From contig NZ_JAFJSY010000067.1 of the NCBI RefSeq assembly GCF_019857225.1, positions 1 through 53,396 on the forward strand: a DNA stretch of 53,396 bases. The letters are read 5' to 3'. Below, one piece after another: positions 41,197 to 48,924 of this stretch. The notes below the pieces were generated by a model that was not told the DNA's origin, did not search any database, and saw only the letters and a list, made by a program, of their open reading frames with translations. The DNA is from Streptomyces plumbidurans. GTDB lineage: Bacteria; Actinomycetota; Actinomycetes; Streptomycetales; Streptomycetaceae. The translations under genes and the position numbers were made by a program. How positions within the stretch are numbered: position 1 is the first letter of the stretch; each line of letters opens with the position of its first letter.

Positions 41197-42237
41197 ATGA
41201 GCATCCGCTCGTCATCATCCACGTCCAACGACCCCTCCATAGCCGCCACGCTGGACGACCCCGTCAGCGCTCTGGTGCACGCAGCGGTCGCCGACCGTCC
41301 GCTGGAGGAGGTCGCCAACCTGATCACGATGCTGGAGGAGTCCCCCCAGTACGCCCAGGCCACCGTCGACGCCCTGCGCGCGGTCGGCACGGACCGCTCG
41401 GTGGAGGACATCACCCGTCTGGTCACCCTGCTGACCCGTCCACCGCGCGACGCGGCCAGTGCCGACGAAGCCATCCGCGCGGCGGCGGAGCACCGACCGG
41501 TGGCGGAAGTGACCCAGCTGATGGCGCTGCTGCACCGGACGCAGACGGAGCGCCACTTCGGACAGGAGGCGGCCCGGGCCGCCGCACTGGCCCGGCCCGT
41601 CGAGGAACTCGTCGAACTCATAGGCAGACTGAGCGAGGAGCGCGAGGAGCGCGAGGCGCTCGCCGCCCTGCCGGAGACGGAGCCGGCGGCACCGCCGCAC
41701 GGTCTGACCGAGTGGGGTCCCGGCGCCTTCCCGCCGCCCGTTCCCCAGGCCCCGCCCGCCCTCCCCGCCGCCGAGACGGCCCACCGGCCGCCCCGAGTGC
41801 CGAAGAACCCGTCCGAGCGCCTGTCGTGGCCGGGCCTGGTGGCGGCAGGCACGCTCCTGCTCTGCGCGATGCTGTGGTTCCCGATGTACCAGGAGGGCGA
41901 GCCCGTCGCGCTCTACGTCTCCTCGGTCGCGGTGTCGGCCCTGTGCGCGCTGCTGGCCGTGGTGGTGACCCTGCGGCCCGTCCCGCCCGCTCTCGCCCTC
42001 GCCATGCTGGTGTCGGGCGTGCTCGCGGCGGCCCAGTTGTACCAGGGCCGGTTCCACTCGGCGTGGCTCTCGCGGGCGCTCGACCTGACGCTCGCGCCGA
42101 GCTGGGTCGCGGGTCTGGCCGCCGTGACGGCGGCCCTGGCGGCGCTGACGGCCTTCGTCGTACGCCTCGCCTCGAACCCGCCGGCCGAGAACGCACCGAC
42201 GCGCCGGCCCCTGGCGACGGCGGGCCGACCGGAGTAG
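41197..42237 (+). CDS. helical-repeat protein with C-terminal membrane helices
   Basis: A 346-residue protein. Residues ~18-155 hold four degenerate repeats of about 34 residues, best seen as DRPLEEVANLITMLEE, DRSVEDITRLVTLLTR, HRPVAEVTQLMALLHR and ARPVEELVELIGRLSE. A Pro-rich linker (about 160-205) then leads to four transmembrane helices (about 225-340: PGLVAAGTLLLCAMLWF, ALYVSSVAVSALCALLAVVVTL, LALAMLVSGVLAAAQLY, WVAGLAAVTAALAALTAFVV). ATG at 41197 has GGAGGAGAG just before. A cytoplasmic repeat platform attached to the membrane is likely. Function unknown. It is convergent with the next gene. Confidence 0.78.
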   Translation: MSIRSSSSTSNDPSIAATLDDPVSALVHAAVADRPLEEVANLITMLEESPQYAQATVDALRAVGTDRSVEDITRLVTLLTRPPRDAASADEAIRAAAEHRPVAEVTQLMALLHRTQTERHFGQEAARAAALARPVEELVELIGRLSEEREEREALAALPETEPAAPPHGLTEWGPGAFPPPVPQAPPALPAAETAHRPPRVPKNPSERLSWPGLVAAGTLLLCAMLWFPMYQEGEPVALYVSSVAVSALCALLAVVVTLRPVPPALALAMLVSGVLAAAQLYQGRFHSAWLSRALDLTLAPSWVAGLAAVTAALAALTAFVVRLASNPPAENAPTRRPLATAGRPE

Positions 42238-42264
42238 GGGACCAGCGGAGCAGGCGACCAGTGG

Positions 42265-42294
42265 TGTCCGGGCGGCCGTGGGGTCGCCCGGACA
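42265..42294. terminator. terminator hairpin
   Basis: A perfect 10-base stem TGTCCGGGCG (42265-42274) and CGCCCGGACA (42285-42294) has a 10-base loop. It lies between the convergent helical-repeat gene and the coiled-coil gene and can serve both. Confidence 0.6.
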
Positions 42295-42302
42295 TCCGTG
42301 CC

Positions 42303-43514
42303 TCAGCTCCCGGGTGACTCGGACCGGTCGTCGGGCCCGGGCGCGGGCGCGGGCTCAGGCGCGGGCGCGCGGCCGGTGGAGGCCGGTGGGCGCAGCGCCT
42401 TCGCCGAGTCCTTCAGGCGGCCGAAGGTGCGTGTGAGCTGCTGGAAGGGGGAGCCGGCCGGCGCGGGGGCGGGTGGCGGGGGTGGTGCAGGGGCGGGAGC
42501 CTCGGCGCCGGACTCGCGGTAGGCGGTGAGCGCCTCGTGGGCGCGCTCGGCCGCCTCGCGATACAGGTCACGCGACTTCGTCATCGCCTCCAGCGCCTCG
42601 GAGTACATCGCCACCAGGCGGCGTTCGTGGTCGAGTTCCTCCTCCAGCGTCATCAGCTGCCAGTCGTCCCGCAGCGCGCGTACGGCCGCCTCCCCGCCGT
42701 CCGGGAGCAGCGGGGGCAGGGCGGCGAAACGGGACAGGGCGTCGACGAGGTCCGCGGGTCGCGAGCCGTCGAGAAAGACGGTGCGCACGGAGTACTCGTC
42801 CGCGGCGAAACCCTCCGGCGCGGGGTCCGGCGGCAGCAGTACGGCGCCGCCGCGTGGCACCTGCACCTTGAACGGGCGCAGGGCGCGGTTGACGATGCGC
42901 AGCTGCTCGGGTGCGGCCCGGTGTTCCAGCACCCGGTGGCGCAGGCTCGGCGGCAGCAGCGGGCCGAGCGGGCGGCTGCCCTTCTCGTCGGGCGTCATCG
43001 CCTCGTGCACCACGATGTTGATGTACCAGCCGCCGCGCACACAGCTCTTCAGCAGGCGCCGGATGTCCTTGTCCTCGGTGGGCAGGTGATTGACCTCCCG
43101 CACCCGCAGCCCCGTTTCCGGCTCGTGGTCCCAGAGGCCGGCCGGGTCGTCGGGCCAGAACATGGTGACGGGCGACGGCCACTCCTGGTTCCAGGAGCGC
43201 TCGGCCTCGGCGGCCAGCACCCAGTCGTGGCCGCCCTGCGGGGCGGGGGTGAGCGTCAGCCGGGCCCGCACCGTCACCGTCCCGGCGGCCTTCCAGCGCG
43301 CCTCGAAGATCCGCGAGGGGCCGTACTCGCCGCCCGCCGGTCCTGACTCCTCGGCGGGCGGGGGCAGCTCGCGCTGGTCGTCGAGGACCGTGCGCTCCTT
43401 GAGCCGCTGCAGATTCGTACGTACGACGTCCTCGGCGTCGCTGCCGGTATGGCGGCCCCGGGCGAGCCACAGTGTGGGGGACGGGGCCGGTCGGACGCTG
43501 GTGGAAATGCGCAT
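42303..43514 (-). CDS. hypothetical protein with coiled coil and Pro-rich tail
   Basis: A 403-residue protein of unknown family. The first ~300 residues are a mixed alpha/beta globular region (starting MRISTSVRPAPSPTLWLARG, with ARLTLTPAPQGGHDWVLAAEAERSW and VHEAMTPDEKGSRPLGPLLPPSL). Residues about 300-345 are a probable coiled coil (LMTLEEELDHERRLVAMYSEALEAM), and the C-terminus is Pro/Ala-rich (PPPPPAPAPAG). No signal peptide or membrane segment. ATG at 43514 has no strong ribosome site. The gene is separated from the upstream lamin-tail gene by a gap with two terminator hairpins. Possibly a cytoskeletal or wall-sensing factor, but nothing proves this. Confidence 0.6.
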   Translation of the reverse strand: MRISTSVRPAPSPTLWLARGRHTGSDAEDVVRTNLQRLKERTVLDDQRELPPPAEESGPAGGEYGPSRIFEARWKAAGTVTVRARLTLTPAPQGGHDWVLAAEAERSWNQEWPSPVTMFWPDDPAGLWDHEPETGLRVREVNHLPTEDKDIRRLLKSCVRGGWYINIVVHEAMTPDEKGSRPLGPLLPPSLRHRVLEHRAAPEQLRIVNRALRPFKVQVPRGGAVLLPPDPAPEGFAADEYSVRTVFLDGSRPADLVDALSRFAALPPLLPDGGEAAVRALRDDWQLMTLEEELDHERRLVAMYSEALEAMTKSRDLYREAAERAHEALTAYRESGAEAPAPAPPPPPAPAPAGSPFQQLTRTFGRLKDSAKALRPPASTGRAPAPEPAPAPGPDDRSESPGS

Positions 43515-43692
43515 GGGTCCATCTGAAGGCGGGGGCACGTGCGTACACCAGTATCGTCCGGGCGAGTCGGCGCGGATCACACGGGGTCCGCACACGGGAT
43601 GTGCGCGGCGCACACGGGGTGCGAGCGATCCACTCCAGGACATGACAGTTCACGCGTGTTCCCCCGTACGGCGGGCCCGCCACAATGGCGGC

Positions 43693-43779
43693 CGCGAACA
43701 GGACCCGCCCACCATCCGCTTCGGGGCGGGGCCTGTTCGCGCCACACCGAGGCGGTGCCGGAGTCCGGCCGGCACCGCC
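43693..43779 (-). terminator. two tandem terminator hairpins
   Basis: The 298-base gap 43515-43812 contains two strong stem-loops. The first, 43693-43741, pairs CGCGAACAGG and CCCGCCC with GGGCGGG and CCTGTTCGCG, an 18-base stem with one A/G mismatch and a short loop. The second, 43751-43779, has a perfect 11-base stem GGCGGTGCCGG / CCGGCACCGCC with a 7-base loop. They lie downstream of the secreted lamin-tail gene and form a tight double terminator. The rest of the gap holds no gene. Confidence 0.65.
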
Positions 43780-43812
43780 CCTCGCCGACCGGATCGCTCA
43801 GCGTCGGGCGCG

Positions 43813-44304
43813 TCACCCGTGGAACGTGATGTACCCGTTCCCGTCGCGGTCGTTGGACGCCTTGGTGTACGCGTGCGAGTCGGCGTGCGCGCCGGAGGAC
43901 TTGTAGAGGTAGATCGAGTCCTTGTCGTTGTTCCAGATGAAGTTGCAGTTGTTGCGGTAGGCGACGTTCTTGGCGTCGGACTCGGTGCCGCGGCCGCCGC
44001 GGAGCTTCACGTAGTCGCCGGGCTGCAGGTAGTGGGTGTGGCTGAACGTGAAGTGGTTGCCGACCTTGTCCTTGACCACGTAGCCCTTGAGGTTCACGGT
44101 CGTGTGGGCCGAGTAGTTCTTGATCGTCAGGTACTCGTTCTTCGTGTTCCCGGTCGAGCAGCTGTTGGAGTCTCTGCCGGGTGCGTCGTACTGGACGCCC
44201 CTGATCTTCAGTGCCGAGGAGTACTCGGTGGCGTGGGCCGGGACGGCGGCCAGTACGGCCAGGGCACCCGCTGCCGCGGTCGCGGCGACAACACGTATAC
44301 GCAT
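43813..44304 (-). CDS. secreted lamin-tail-domain protein
   Basis: A 163-residue exported protein. The signal peptide covers residues 1 to about 25 (RVVAATAAAGALAVLAAVPAHA). The rest is a lamin-tail (LTD) immunoglobulin-like domain (SALKIRGVQYDAPGRDSNSCSTGNTKNEYLTIKNYS, the N-E-Y-L-T-I-K-N core, and YVKLRGGRGTES). Two cysteines (about 49 and 119) may form a disulphide. LTD domains are found in secreted bacterial proteins, often attached to nucleases, but here the domain is alone. Its role is unknown; it could bind sugar or surface. An inverted repeat lies 48-64 bases upstream of the start. Confidence 0.87.
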   Translation of the reverse strand: MRIRVVAATAAAGALAVLAAVPAHATEYSSALKIRGVQYDAPGRDSNSCSTGNTKNEYLTIKNYSAHTTVNLKGYVVKDKVGNHFTFSHTHYLQPGDYVKLRGGRGTESDAKNVAYRNNCNFIWNNDKDSIYLYKSSGAHADSHAYTKASNDRDGNGYITFHG

Positions 44305-44351
44305 GTAAATCTTCCCCCCAATGTGGATTTTCGGTGAAGAACGTGGAGACT

Positions 44352-44368
44352 ATACGACTGGGTCGTAT
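44352..44368. promoter_or_regulatory. inverted repeat before the lamin-tail gene
   Basis: ATACGAC and GTCGTAT are perfect arms around TGG, 48 bases upstream of the lamin-tail gene start. The site could be an operator or part of the promoter (TATACGACTGG...). No regulator is adjacent. Confidence 0.45.
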
Positions 44369-44427
44369 GGGGGGGTGGACTTCCTCGAAATGGCTGCGCG
44401 GCAGGGGTGTTTTGTGCTGAGGGGCCG

Positions 44428-45588
44428 TCAGACCCAGATGTCCGCGTCCCATTCCAGCAGTCGTACGAGAGCGTCCTCGCCGGGCCGCGAAGGGGCCGCG
44501 CCCCGGCCTGCGGGGGACGTGGGGCGCACGCCGCGGGAGATGTTGCCGCTGACGGTGATGTTGTGCTCCACGCGCGGGCGGCGCAGCTCCTCGTAGCGGG
44601 TGAGCGCGGAGCCGGTGTCTGGGGCGTCGCGCAGGCACTTGGCGAGGATCACCGCGTCCTCCAGGGCCATCGACGCGCCCTGTCCGGTGGCGGGCGAGGC
44701 CGCGTGCGCGGCGTCCCCGACGAGCAGGACGCGCCCGGACCGCCACGGCGTGCCGGTGGGGAGCTCGGTGGCGTTGGTGACCAGGACGTCCTCGCCGGTC
44801 GCGGCGACGATGTCCGCGGCGGGGGTGGCGTCCTCGCGCAGCAGCGGGAGCAGCATCGCGCGCCGGCCGGCCGGGGTGCCCTGGGCGAGCTGTTCGGCGG
44901 ACAGCGGGTCGCCGGACACACGCGCGAACCAGTACGCCTCCCCGTCCGGCGACACCGCCACGCCGAAGGCGGCACCGCTGCCGCGGATCATGGTGATGCA
45001 CGCGTCCCCGTCCGGCACGGGGGCAGCGTCGGTGCGGCCGTAGAAGACGAACTGGCCGGCGTACAGCGGCTGTACGGCGTCGAGGGCGGTGCGTCGGACG
45101 GTGGAGCCGAGGCCGTCGGCGCCGATCAGCAGGTCGCCGGTGGCGGTGCTGCCGTCGGCGAAGAGCGCGGTGACGCCGTCGGTGTCCTGGCGGACGTCGG
45201 TCAGCCGGGCACCGTGGCGCACGGCGATGCCCCGGCGTGCCGCCTCCGCCTGCAGGCCCGAACTGAGGTCGCCGCGGCGCAGGCAGCGGTACCGCAGCAG
45301 GGGATCGTCCGCCTCGCCGATGGGGGTGTGGGCCAGCTCCGCGCCTCTGGCGTCGAGGACGCGCATCGACGTCAGCGGGAAGCCCAGCGCGGTGACGACG
45401 GCGGAGGCGTCGAGCTGCGCGAGCGCGCGCATGCCGTTGCTCGCGAGCGTGAGGAAGGCGCCCAGGTCCTCGGCCGAGTCCGGATGGGCCTCGTGCACCT
45501 CGACGTCGAGTCCCGCCCTGTGCAGTGCGAGAGCCGTCGCCGAACCGGCGATTCCGCCTCCGATGACCAGTACGCGAGCCACACCCAC
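44428..45588 (-). CDS. FAD-dependent monooxygenase (PHBH type)
   Basis: A 386-residue aromatic-hydroxylase-like flavoprotein. The FAD motif is RVLVIGGGIAGSATALALHRAG, the middle DG motif is LIGADGLGSTVRR, and the late motif is VLLVGDAAHAASPATGQGASMALEDA. The family hydroxylates aromatic compounds or tailors polyketides using NAD(P)H. GTG at 45588 lies nine bases after GGAG; GTG at 45582 is an alternative. The C-terminus is a bit longer than average with a PGEDALVRLLEWDAD tail. No aromatic pathway or BGC gene is adjacent, so the substrate is unknown. Confidence 0.88.
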   Translation of the reverse strand: MGVARVLVIGGGIAGSATALALHRAGLDVEVHEAHPDSAEDLGAFLTLASNGMRALAQLDASAVVTALGFPLTSMRVLDARGAELAHTPIGEADDPLLRYRCLRRGDLSSGLQAEAARRGIAVRHGARLTDVRQDTDGVTALFADGSTATGDLLIGADGLGSTVRRTALDAVQPLYAGQFVFYGRTDAAPVPDGDACITMIRGSGAAFGVAVSPDGEAYWFARVSGDPLSAEQLAQGTPAGRRAMLLPLLREDATPAADIVAATGEDVLVTNATELPTGTPWRSGRVLLVGDAAHAASPATGQGASMALEDAVILAKCLRDAPDTGSALTRYEELRRPRVEHNITVSGNISRGVRPTSPAGRGAAPSRPGEDALVRLLEWDADIWV

Positions 45589-45643
45589 CCCGTTCGTCTC
45601 CGTACGGCCCCCGTGGTCGTACCCGCACCTGTGCAAACGCCCA

Positions 45644-45672
45644 GGGGGCAGCGCGGGTTCCGCGCTGCCCCC
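45644..45672 (-). terminator. strong terminator hairpin after fprA
   Basis: A perfect 13-base stem GGGGGCAGCGCGG / CCGCGCTGCCCCC with a three-base loop lies 26-54 bases beyond the fprA stop codon, before the monooxygenase gene. It separates the two minus-strand genes. Confidence 0.65.
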
Positions 45673-45697
45673 ATGATCCGGTCGATCCGGCCCGTGA

Positions 45698-47062
45698 TCA
45701 GGCGCCGCTCGCGCGGAGCATGTCCTCGCGCTCGACGATCTTCACGCGCTCGCGCCCCTGGGGCTCGCCGAGGGCCTTCTCCGCGGCGTCCAGCTCGTAC
45801 CAGCCCTGCCAGGTGGTGAAGCGGATGTTCCGCTCGCCCAGGAACGCCTCCACGGCCTCGGGCTGCGGCGCGGTGGGAGTGTGCAGGCGGCCGCTCGCGT
45901 GGTCGGCCAGCAGGTTGGCCACGGTCTCGTTGGCGTCGCCCTTGGTGTGGCCGATCAGGCCCACCGGGCCGCGCCGGATCCAGCCGGTGACGTAGGTGGA
46001 CTGCAGGTGCTCGCCGGACTCCTGGATGACCCGGCCGCCCGCGTCCGGGACGGTGCCCGTCTCGATGTCCCAGGGCAGCTTGGGGAGTTTGTCGGAGAGG
46101 TAGCCGACCGCGCGGTAGACCGCGGTGACGTCCCAGTCCTTGAACTCGCCGGTGCCCTTGACGTTGCCGGTGCCGTCCAGGGCGGTGCGCTCGGTGCGCA
46201 GGCCGACGACCCTGCCGTCCTCGCCGAGGACCTCGGTGGGCGACTCGAAGAAGTGCAGGAACAGCTTGTGCGGGCGGTCGCCGACGTCGCGGATCGCCCA
46301 GTTCTCCAGCGTCTTGGCGACCATGTCGGCCTGCTTGTTGCCGCGCCGCGTCTCGATCGAACCGGCGTCGTAGTCGATGTCCTCGGGGTCGACAATGACC
46401 TCGATGTTGGGGGAGTGGTCCAGCTCCCGCAGCTCCATCGAGGAGAACTTCGCCTGCGCCGGGCCGCGGCGGCCGAACACATGGATCTCCAGCGCCTTGT
46501 TGGCCTTCAGGCCCTCGTACACGTTCGGCGGGATCTCGGTCGGCAGCAGCTCGTCGCCCGTCTTGGCGAGGATGCGGGCCACGTCCAGGGCGACGTTGCC
46601 GACGCCGAGCACCGCGACCTTCTCCGCCTCCAGCGGCCAGGTGCGCGGCACGTCCGGGTGGCCGTCGTACCAGGACACGAAGTCGGCCGCGCCGTAGGAG
46701 CCGTCGAGGTCGATGCCGGGGATGCGCAGCTCGCGGTCGGCGGTCGCGCCCGTGGAGAAGATCACGGCGTCGTAGAACGCCCGCAGGTCGTCCAGGCTGA
46801 TGTCGTTCGGGTAGTCGACGTTGCCGAAGAGGCGGATCTGCGGCTTGTCGAGCACCTGGTGCAGGGCGGTGACGATGCCCTTGATGCGCGGGTGGTCGGG
46901 GGCTACGCCGTAGCGGATCAGCCCGAACGGCGCGGGCATGCGCTCGAAGATGTCGATGGACACACCGGGGTCGGCGGCCACGTCGGACTTGAGCAACGCG
47001 TCGGCGGCGTATATCCCGGCGGGGCCGGCTCCGACGATGGCTACCCGCAGGGGGCGGGGCAT
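45698..47062 (-). CDS. fprA: ferredoxin/ferredoxin-NADP reductase of the FprA type
   Basis: A 454-residue flavoprotein of the adrenodoxin-reductase family. The FAD motif GAGPAGIYAADALL begins at about residue 12, FGLIRYGVAPDHP is the family signature, and VLGVGNVALDVARIL is the NADP-binding motif near residue 155. The C-terminal FAD motif is GWIRRGPVGLIGHTKGD. The enzyme passes electrons from NADPH to ferredoxin for cytochrome P450 or other Fe-S acceptors. ATG at 47062 has GAAGGG nine bases upstream. A putative iron box lies 45-70 bases upstream, so expression probably depends on iron through a DmdR/DtxR-type repressor. Confidence 0.92.
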   Translation of the reverse strand: MPRPLRVAIVGAGPAGIYAADALLKSDVAADPGVSIDIFERMPAPFGLIRYGVAPDHPRIKGIVTALHQVLDKPQIRLFGNVDYPNDISLDDLRAFYDAVIFSTGATADRELRIPGIDLDGSYGAADFVSWYDGHPDVPRTWPLEAEKVAVLGVGNVALDVARILAKTGDELLPTEIPPNVYEGLKANKALEIHVFGRRGPAQAKFSSMELRELDHSPNIEVIVDPEDIDYDAGSIETRRGNKQADMVAKTLENWAIRDVGDRPHKLFLHFFESPTEVLGEDGRVVGLRTERTALDGTGNVKGTGEFKDWDVTAVYRAVGYLSDKLPKLPWDIETGTVPDAGGRVIQESGEHLQSTYVTGWIRRGPVGLIGHTKGDANETVANLLADHASGRLHTPTAPQPEAVEAFLGERNIRFTTWQGWYELDAAEKALGEPQGRERVKIVEREDMLRASGA

Positions 47063-47106
47063 GATCAGGTTCCCTTCGAGCGGCAAAAAGATCGACTCGA
47101 ACAGGA

Positions 47107-47132
47107 AGCCTAAACTAAGGCAAGCCTAAGTC
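47107..47132. promoter_or_regulatory. putative iron box (DmdR/DtxR type)
   Basis: ACTAAGGCAAGCCTAAGT (47115-47132) is palindromic at 14 of 18 positions and closely matches the TTAGG(C/T)-WAGCCTWA core of DtxR/IdeR sites. AAGCCTAA occurs twice, at 47107-47114 and 47123-47130, 16 bases apart. It lies 53 bases before fprA and about 135 bases before the sigma-factor gene on the other strand, so it could act on either. Confidence 0.55.
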
Positions 47133-47266
47133 GGTACGCGGGTCCCGGTTATGAGGCCATAAGTCAACTTTATGAGCTGAGGATGGAACTCGACTGCGGG
47201 CATCGGCCAACAACAGTCGACCATGCCCGCGACCCGAAGGACATCCATGAACCCGAAAGGCGAGAG

Positions 47267-47947
47267 GTGACCGCCCTGCCGGGCCTCAGAGCCCGCCCGG
47301 CCCGCGGCCCGTCCGGCGACGAGCGCTCCGACGCCCATGTCATCGAGCAGTCCTGGGACGACCCCGATGCGTTCGCCGTCCTCTTCGACCGCTACGCCGA
47401 CGACATCCACCGCTACGCGGCCAGGCGCCTCGGCACCGAGGCGGCCGACGACCTGATGGCCGAGACCTTTGTGATCGCCTTCCAGCAGCGCCGCCGCTAC
47501 GACCTGTCGCGGCCGCAGGCCCGCCCCTGGCTGTACGGAATCGTCACCAACCTCGTCGGCCGGCACCGGCGTTCGGAGGCCCGCAGGCTCAGGGCCCTCG
47601 CGCGCGTCGCGGTGCTCTCCCCGGCGGAGGCCGAGCCCCTCGCGGACCGGGTGGCCGCCAGGGTCAGCGCCGAGCACTCACGAGCCCAACTGGCGGGCGC
47701 CCTCGCGGGGTTGTCGGCCCGTCACCGGGACGTACTGCTGCTGATCGCCTGGGGCGATCTCGACTATGCGGAGGCGGCGGAAGCCCTGGGAGTGCCGGTG
47801 GGGACCGTGCGTTCGCGGCTGCACCGGGCGCGGACCGGGCTGCGGCAGGCGCTGGGCGGGTCGGATCCCACGGCCCTGCATGAGGAGACCGAGAAGACCA
47901 CCAAGGTCGGTACGACCGAGGCGATGGAGGAGACCGATCGTGGATGA
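47267..47947 (+). CDS. ECF-like RNA polymerase sigma factor
   Basis: A 226-residue sigma factor. Region 2 (about residues 30-100) has DPDAFAVLFDRYADDIHRYAARRLG and DLMAETFVIAFQQ; region 4 (about 145-200) has DVLLLIAWGDLDYAEAAEALGVPVGTVRSRLHRAR. The C-terminus has an acidic tail. I start at GTG at 47267, with AAAGGCGAGAG upstream; an ATG at 47183 would add 28 poorly conserved residues. It overlaps the next gene by eight bases and the two are co-transcribed. The next gene's membrane helix suggests it is the partner that controls the sigma factor. Confidence 0.88.
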   Translation: MTALPGLRARPARGPSGDERSDAHVIEQSWDDPDAFAVLFDRYADDIHRYAARRLGTEAADDLMAETFVIAFQQRRRYDLSRPQARPWLYGIVTNLVGRHRRSEARRLRALARVAVLSPAEAEPLADRVAARVSAEHSRAQLAGALAGLSARHRDVLLLIAWGDLDYAEAAEALGVPVGTVRSRLHRARTGLRQALGGSDPTALHEETEKTTKVGTTEAMEETDRG

Positions 47948-48872
47948 CCTCACCGCGGTGCGCGAACTGCACGACGACGTACCCCAGTTGACCGACGACG
48001 CGCGCGCGGCCGCCCGCGTCCGCCTGCAGCGCGCGGTCCTCCAGGAACGCCGTCCACATGCGCTCTCCCGGCGGCTGATGCTCAGGGCGACCGTCGCCGG
48101 GACGGCCGCGGCGGCGGTCGCGGGGGGCATCGTGGTCGCGGTGGGGCGCGACGGGGGCACGGATGCCTCGCGGATGACCCCGCTGAGCGCGGAGCGCCTG
48201 CTCCGTACGGCCGCGAGCCGGTCCCGTTCCTCGGAGACCGGTCTGCGGATTCCGCGCGACGACCAGTACCTGTACACGAAGACCTACATCACGCGGACGT
48301 ATGTGAAGGGCAAGAGGACCAAGACCTGGACCGACCAGAGCTGGATGTCCGTGGACGGCCGAAAGCCCTCGTGGCGTGAGGAGTACGGCAAGGTCCACCA
48401 CGATCCCCCGCTGGGCAAGCACGAGGTCAGGTGGCCGCCGACCGAGTACGCCGAGCTGGCGAAGTGGCCGACCGACCCGGACAAGCTGCTCGATGTGCTC
48501 AGGATGGCCGACAAGGATTCACCGACCGCCGGACGCATGGCGTTCGTGAACGCCTGCATGCTGATGATGGGGCCGCGCGTCATGCCGCCCGGCCTGGAGG
48601 CCGCCACCTTCGAAGCCGTCGCGAAGCTCCCCGGCATCAAGCTGGACCACCACGACGTGGACGCCCTCGGCCGGCACGGCATCGGGGTCTCGTACCCGAA
48701 GGTCAGCTTCTCGTTCGTCTTCGACCCGAAGACCTACGCCTACCTGGGCCTGCGGCTGAAGGGAAGCAGTCCGGAGAAGATCGACGGCGCATGGCGGCAG
48801 ACCCATTGGTACTACGAGATGCGGGGCCTGCAGGAGTCGGGCGTCGTGGACCGCATCGGCCAACTCCCCTGA
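47940..48872 (+). CDS. CU044_5270-family membrane protein, sigma-factor partner
   Basis: A 310-residue protein of the actinomycete CU044_5270 type. A cytoplasmic N-terminus (VDDLTAVRELHDDVPQLTDDARAAAR) is followed by a single transmembrane helix at about 45-65 (MLRATVAGTAAAAVAGGIVVAVG), then a large extracytoplasmic domain (DDQYLYTKTYITRTYVKGKR, GRHGIGVSYPKVSFSFVFDPKTYAYLGLRLKGS). GTG at 47940 overlaps the sigma-factor stop by eight bases and has GGAGGAG upstream, so translation is coupled. The family regularly follows such sigma factors and may be a membrane-bound anti-sigma or a lipoprotein-like sensor; no zinc HxxxCxxC motif is present. Confidence 0.87.
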   Translation: MDDLTAVRELHDDVPQLTDDARAAARVRLQRAVLQERRPHALSRRLMLRATVAGTAAAAVAGGIVVAVGRDGGTDASRMTPLSAERLLRTAASRSRSSETGLRIPRDDQYLYTKTYITRTYVKGKRTKTWTDQSWMSVDGRKPSWREEYGKVHHDPPLGKHEVRWPPTEYAELAKWPTDPDKLLDVLRMADKDSPTAGRMAFVNACMLMMGPRVMPPGLEAATFEAVAKLPGIKLDHHDVDALGRHGIGVSYPKVSFSFVFDPKTYAYLGLRLKGSSPEKIDGAWRQTHWYYEMRGLQESGVVDRIGQLP

Positions 48873-48878
48873 GGCCGG

Positions 48879-48915
48879 GGGCCGCCGCACCGCGCGGGGG
48901 GCGGTGCGGCGGCCC
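48879..48915. terminator. strong bidirectional terminator
   Basis: A perfect 15-base stem GGGCCGCCGCACCGC (48879-48893) and GCGGTGCGGCGGCCC (48901-48915) has a 7-base loop. It is located between the CU044_5270-type gene and the convergent chitosanase gene and can serve both. Confidence 0.72.
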
Positions 48916-48924
48916 GGCCGGTGC

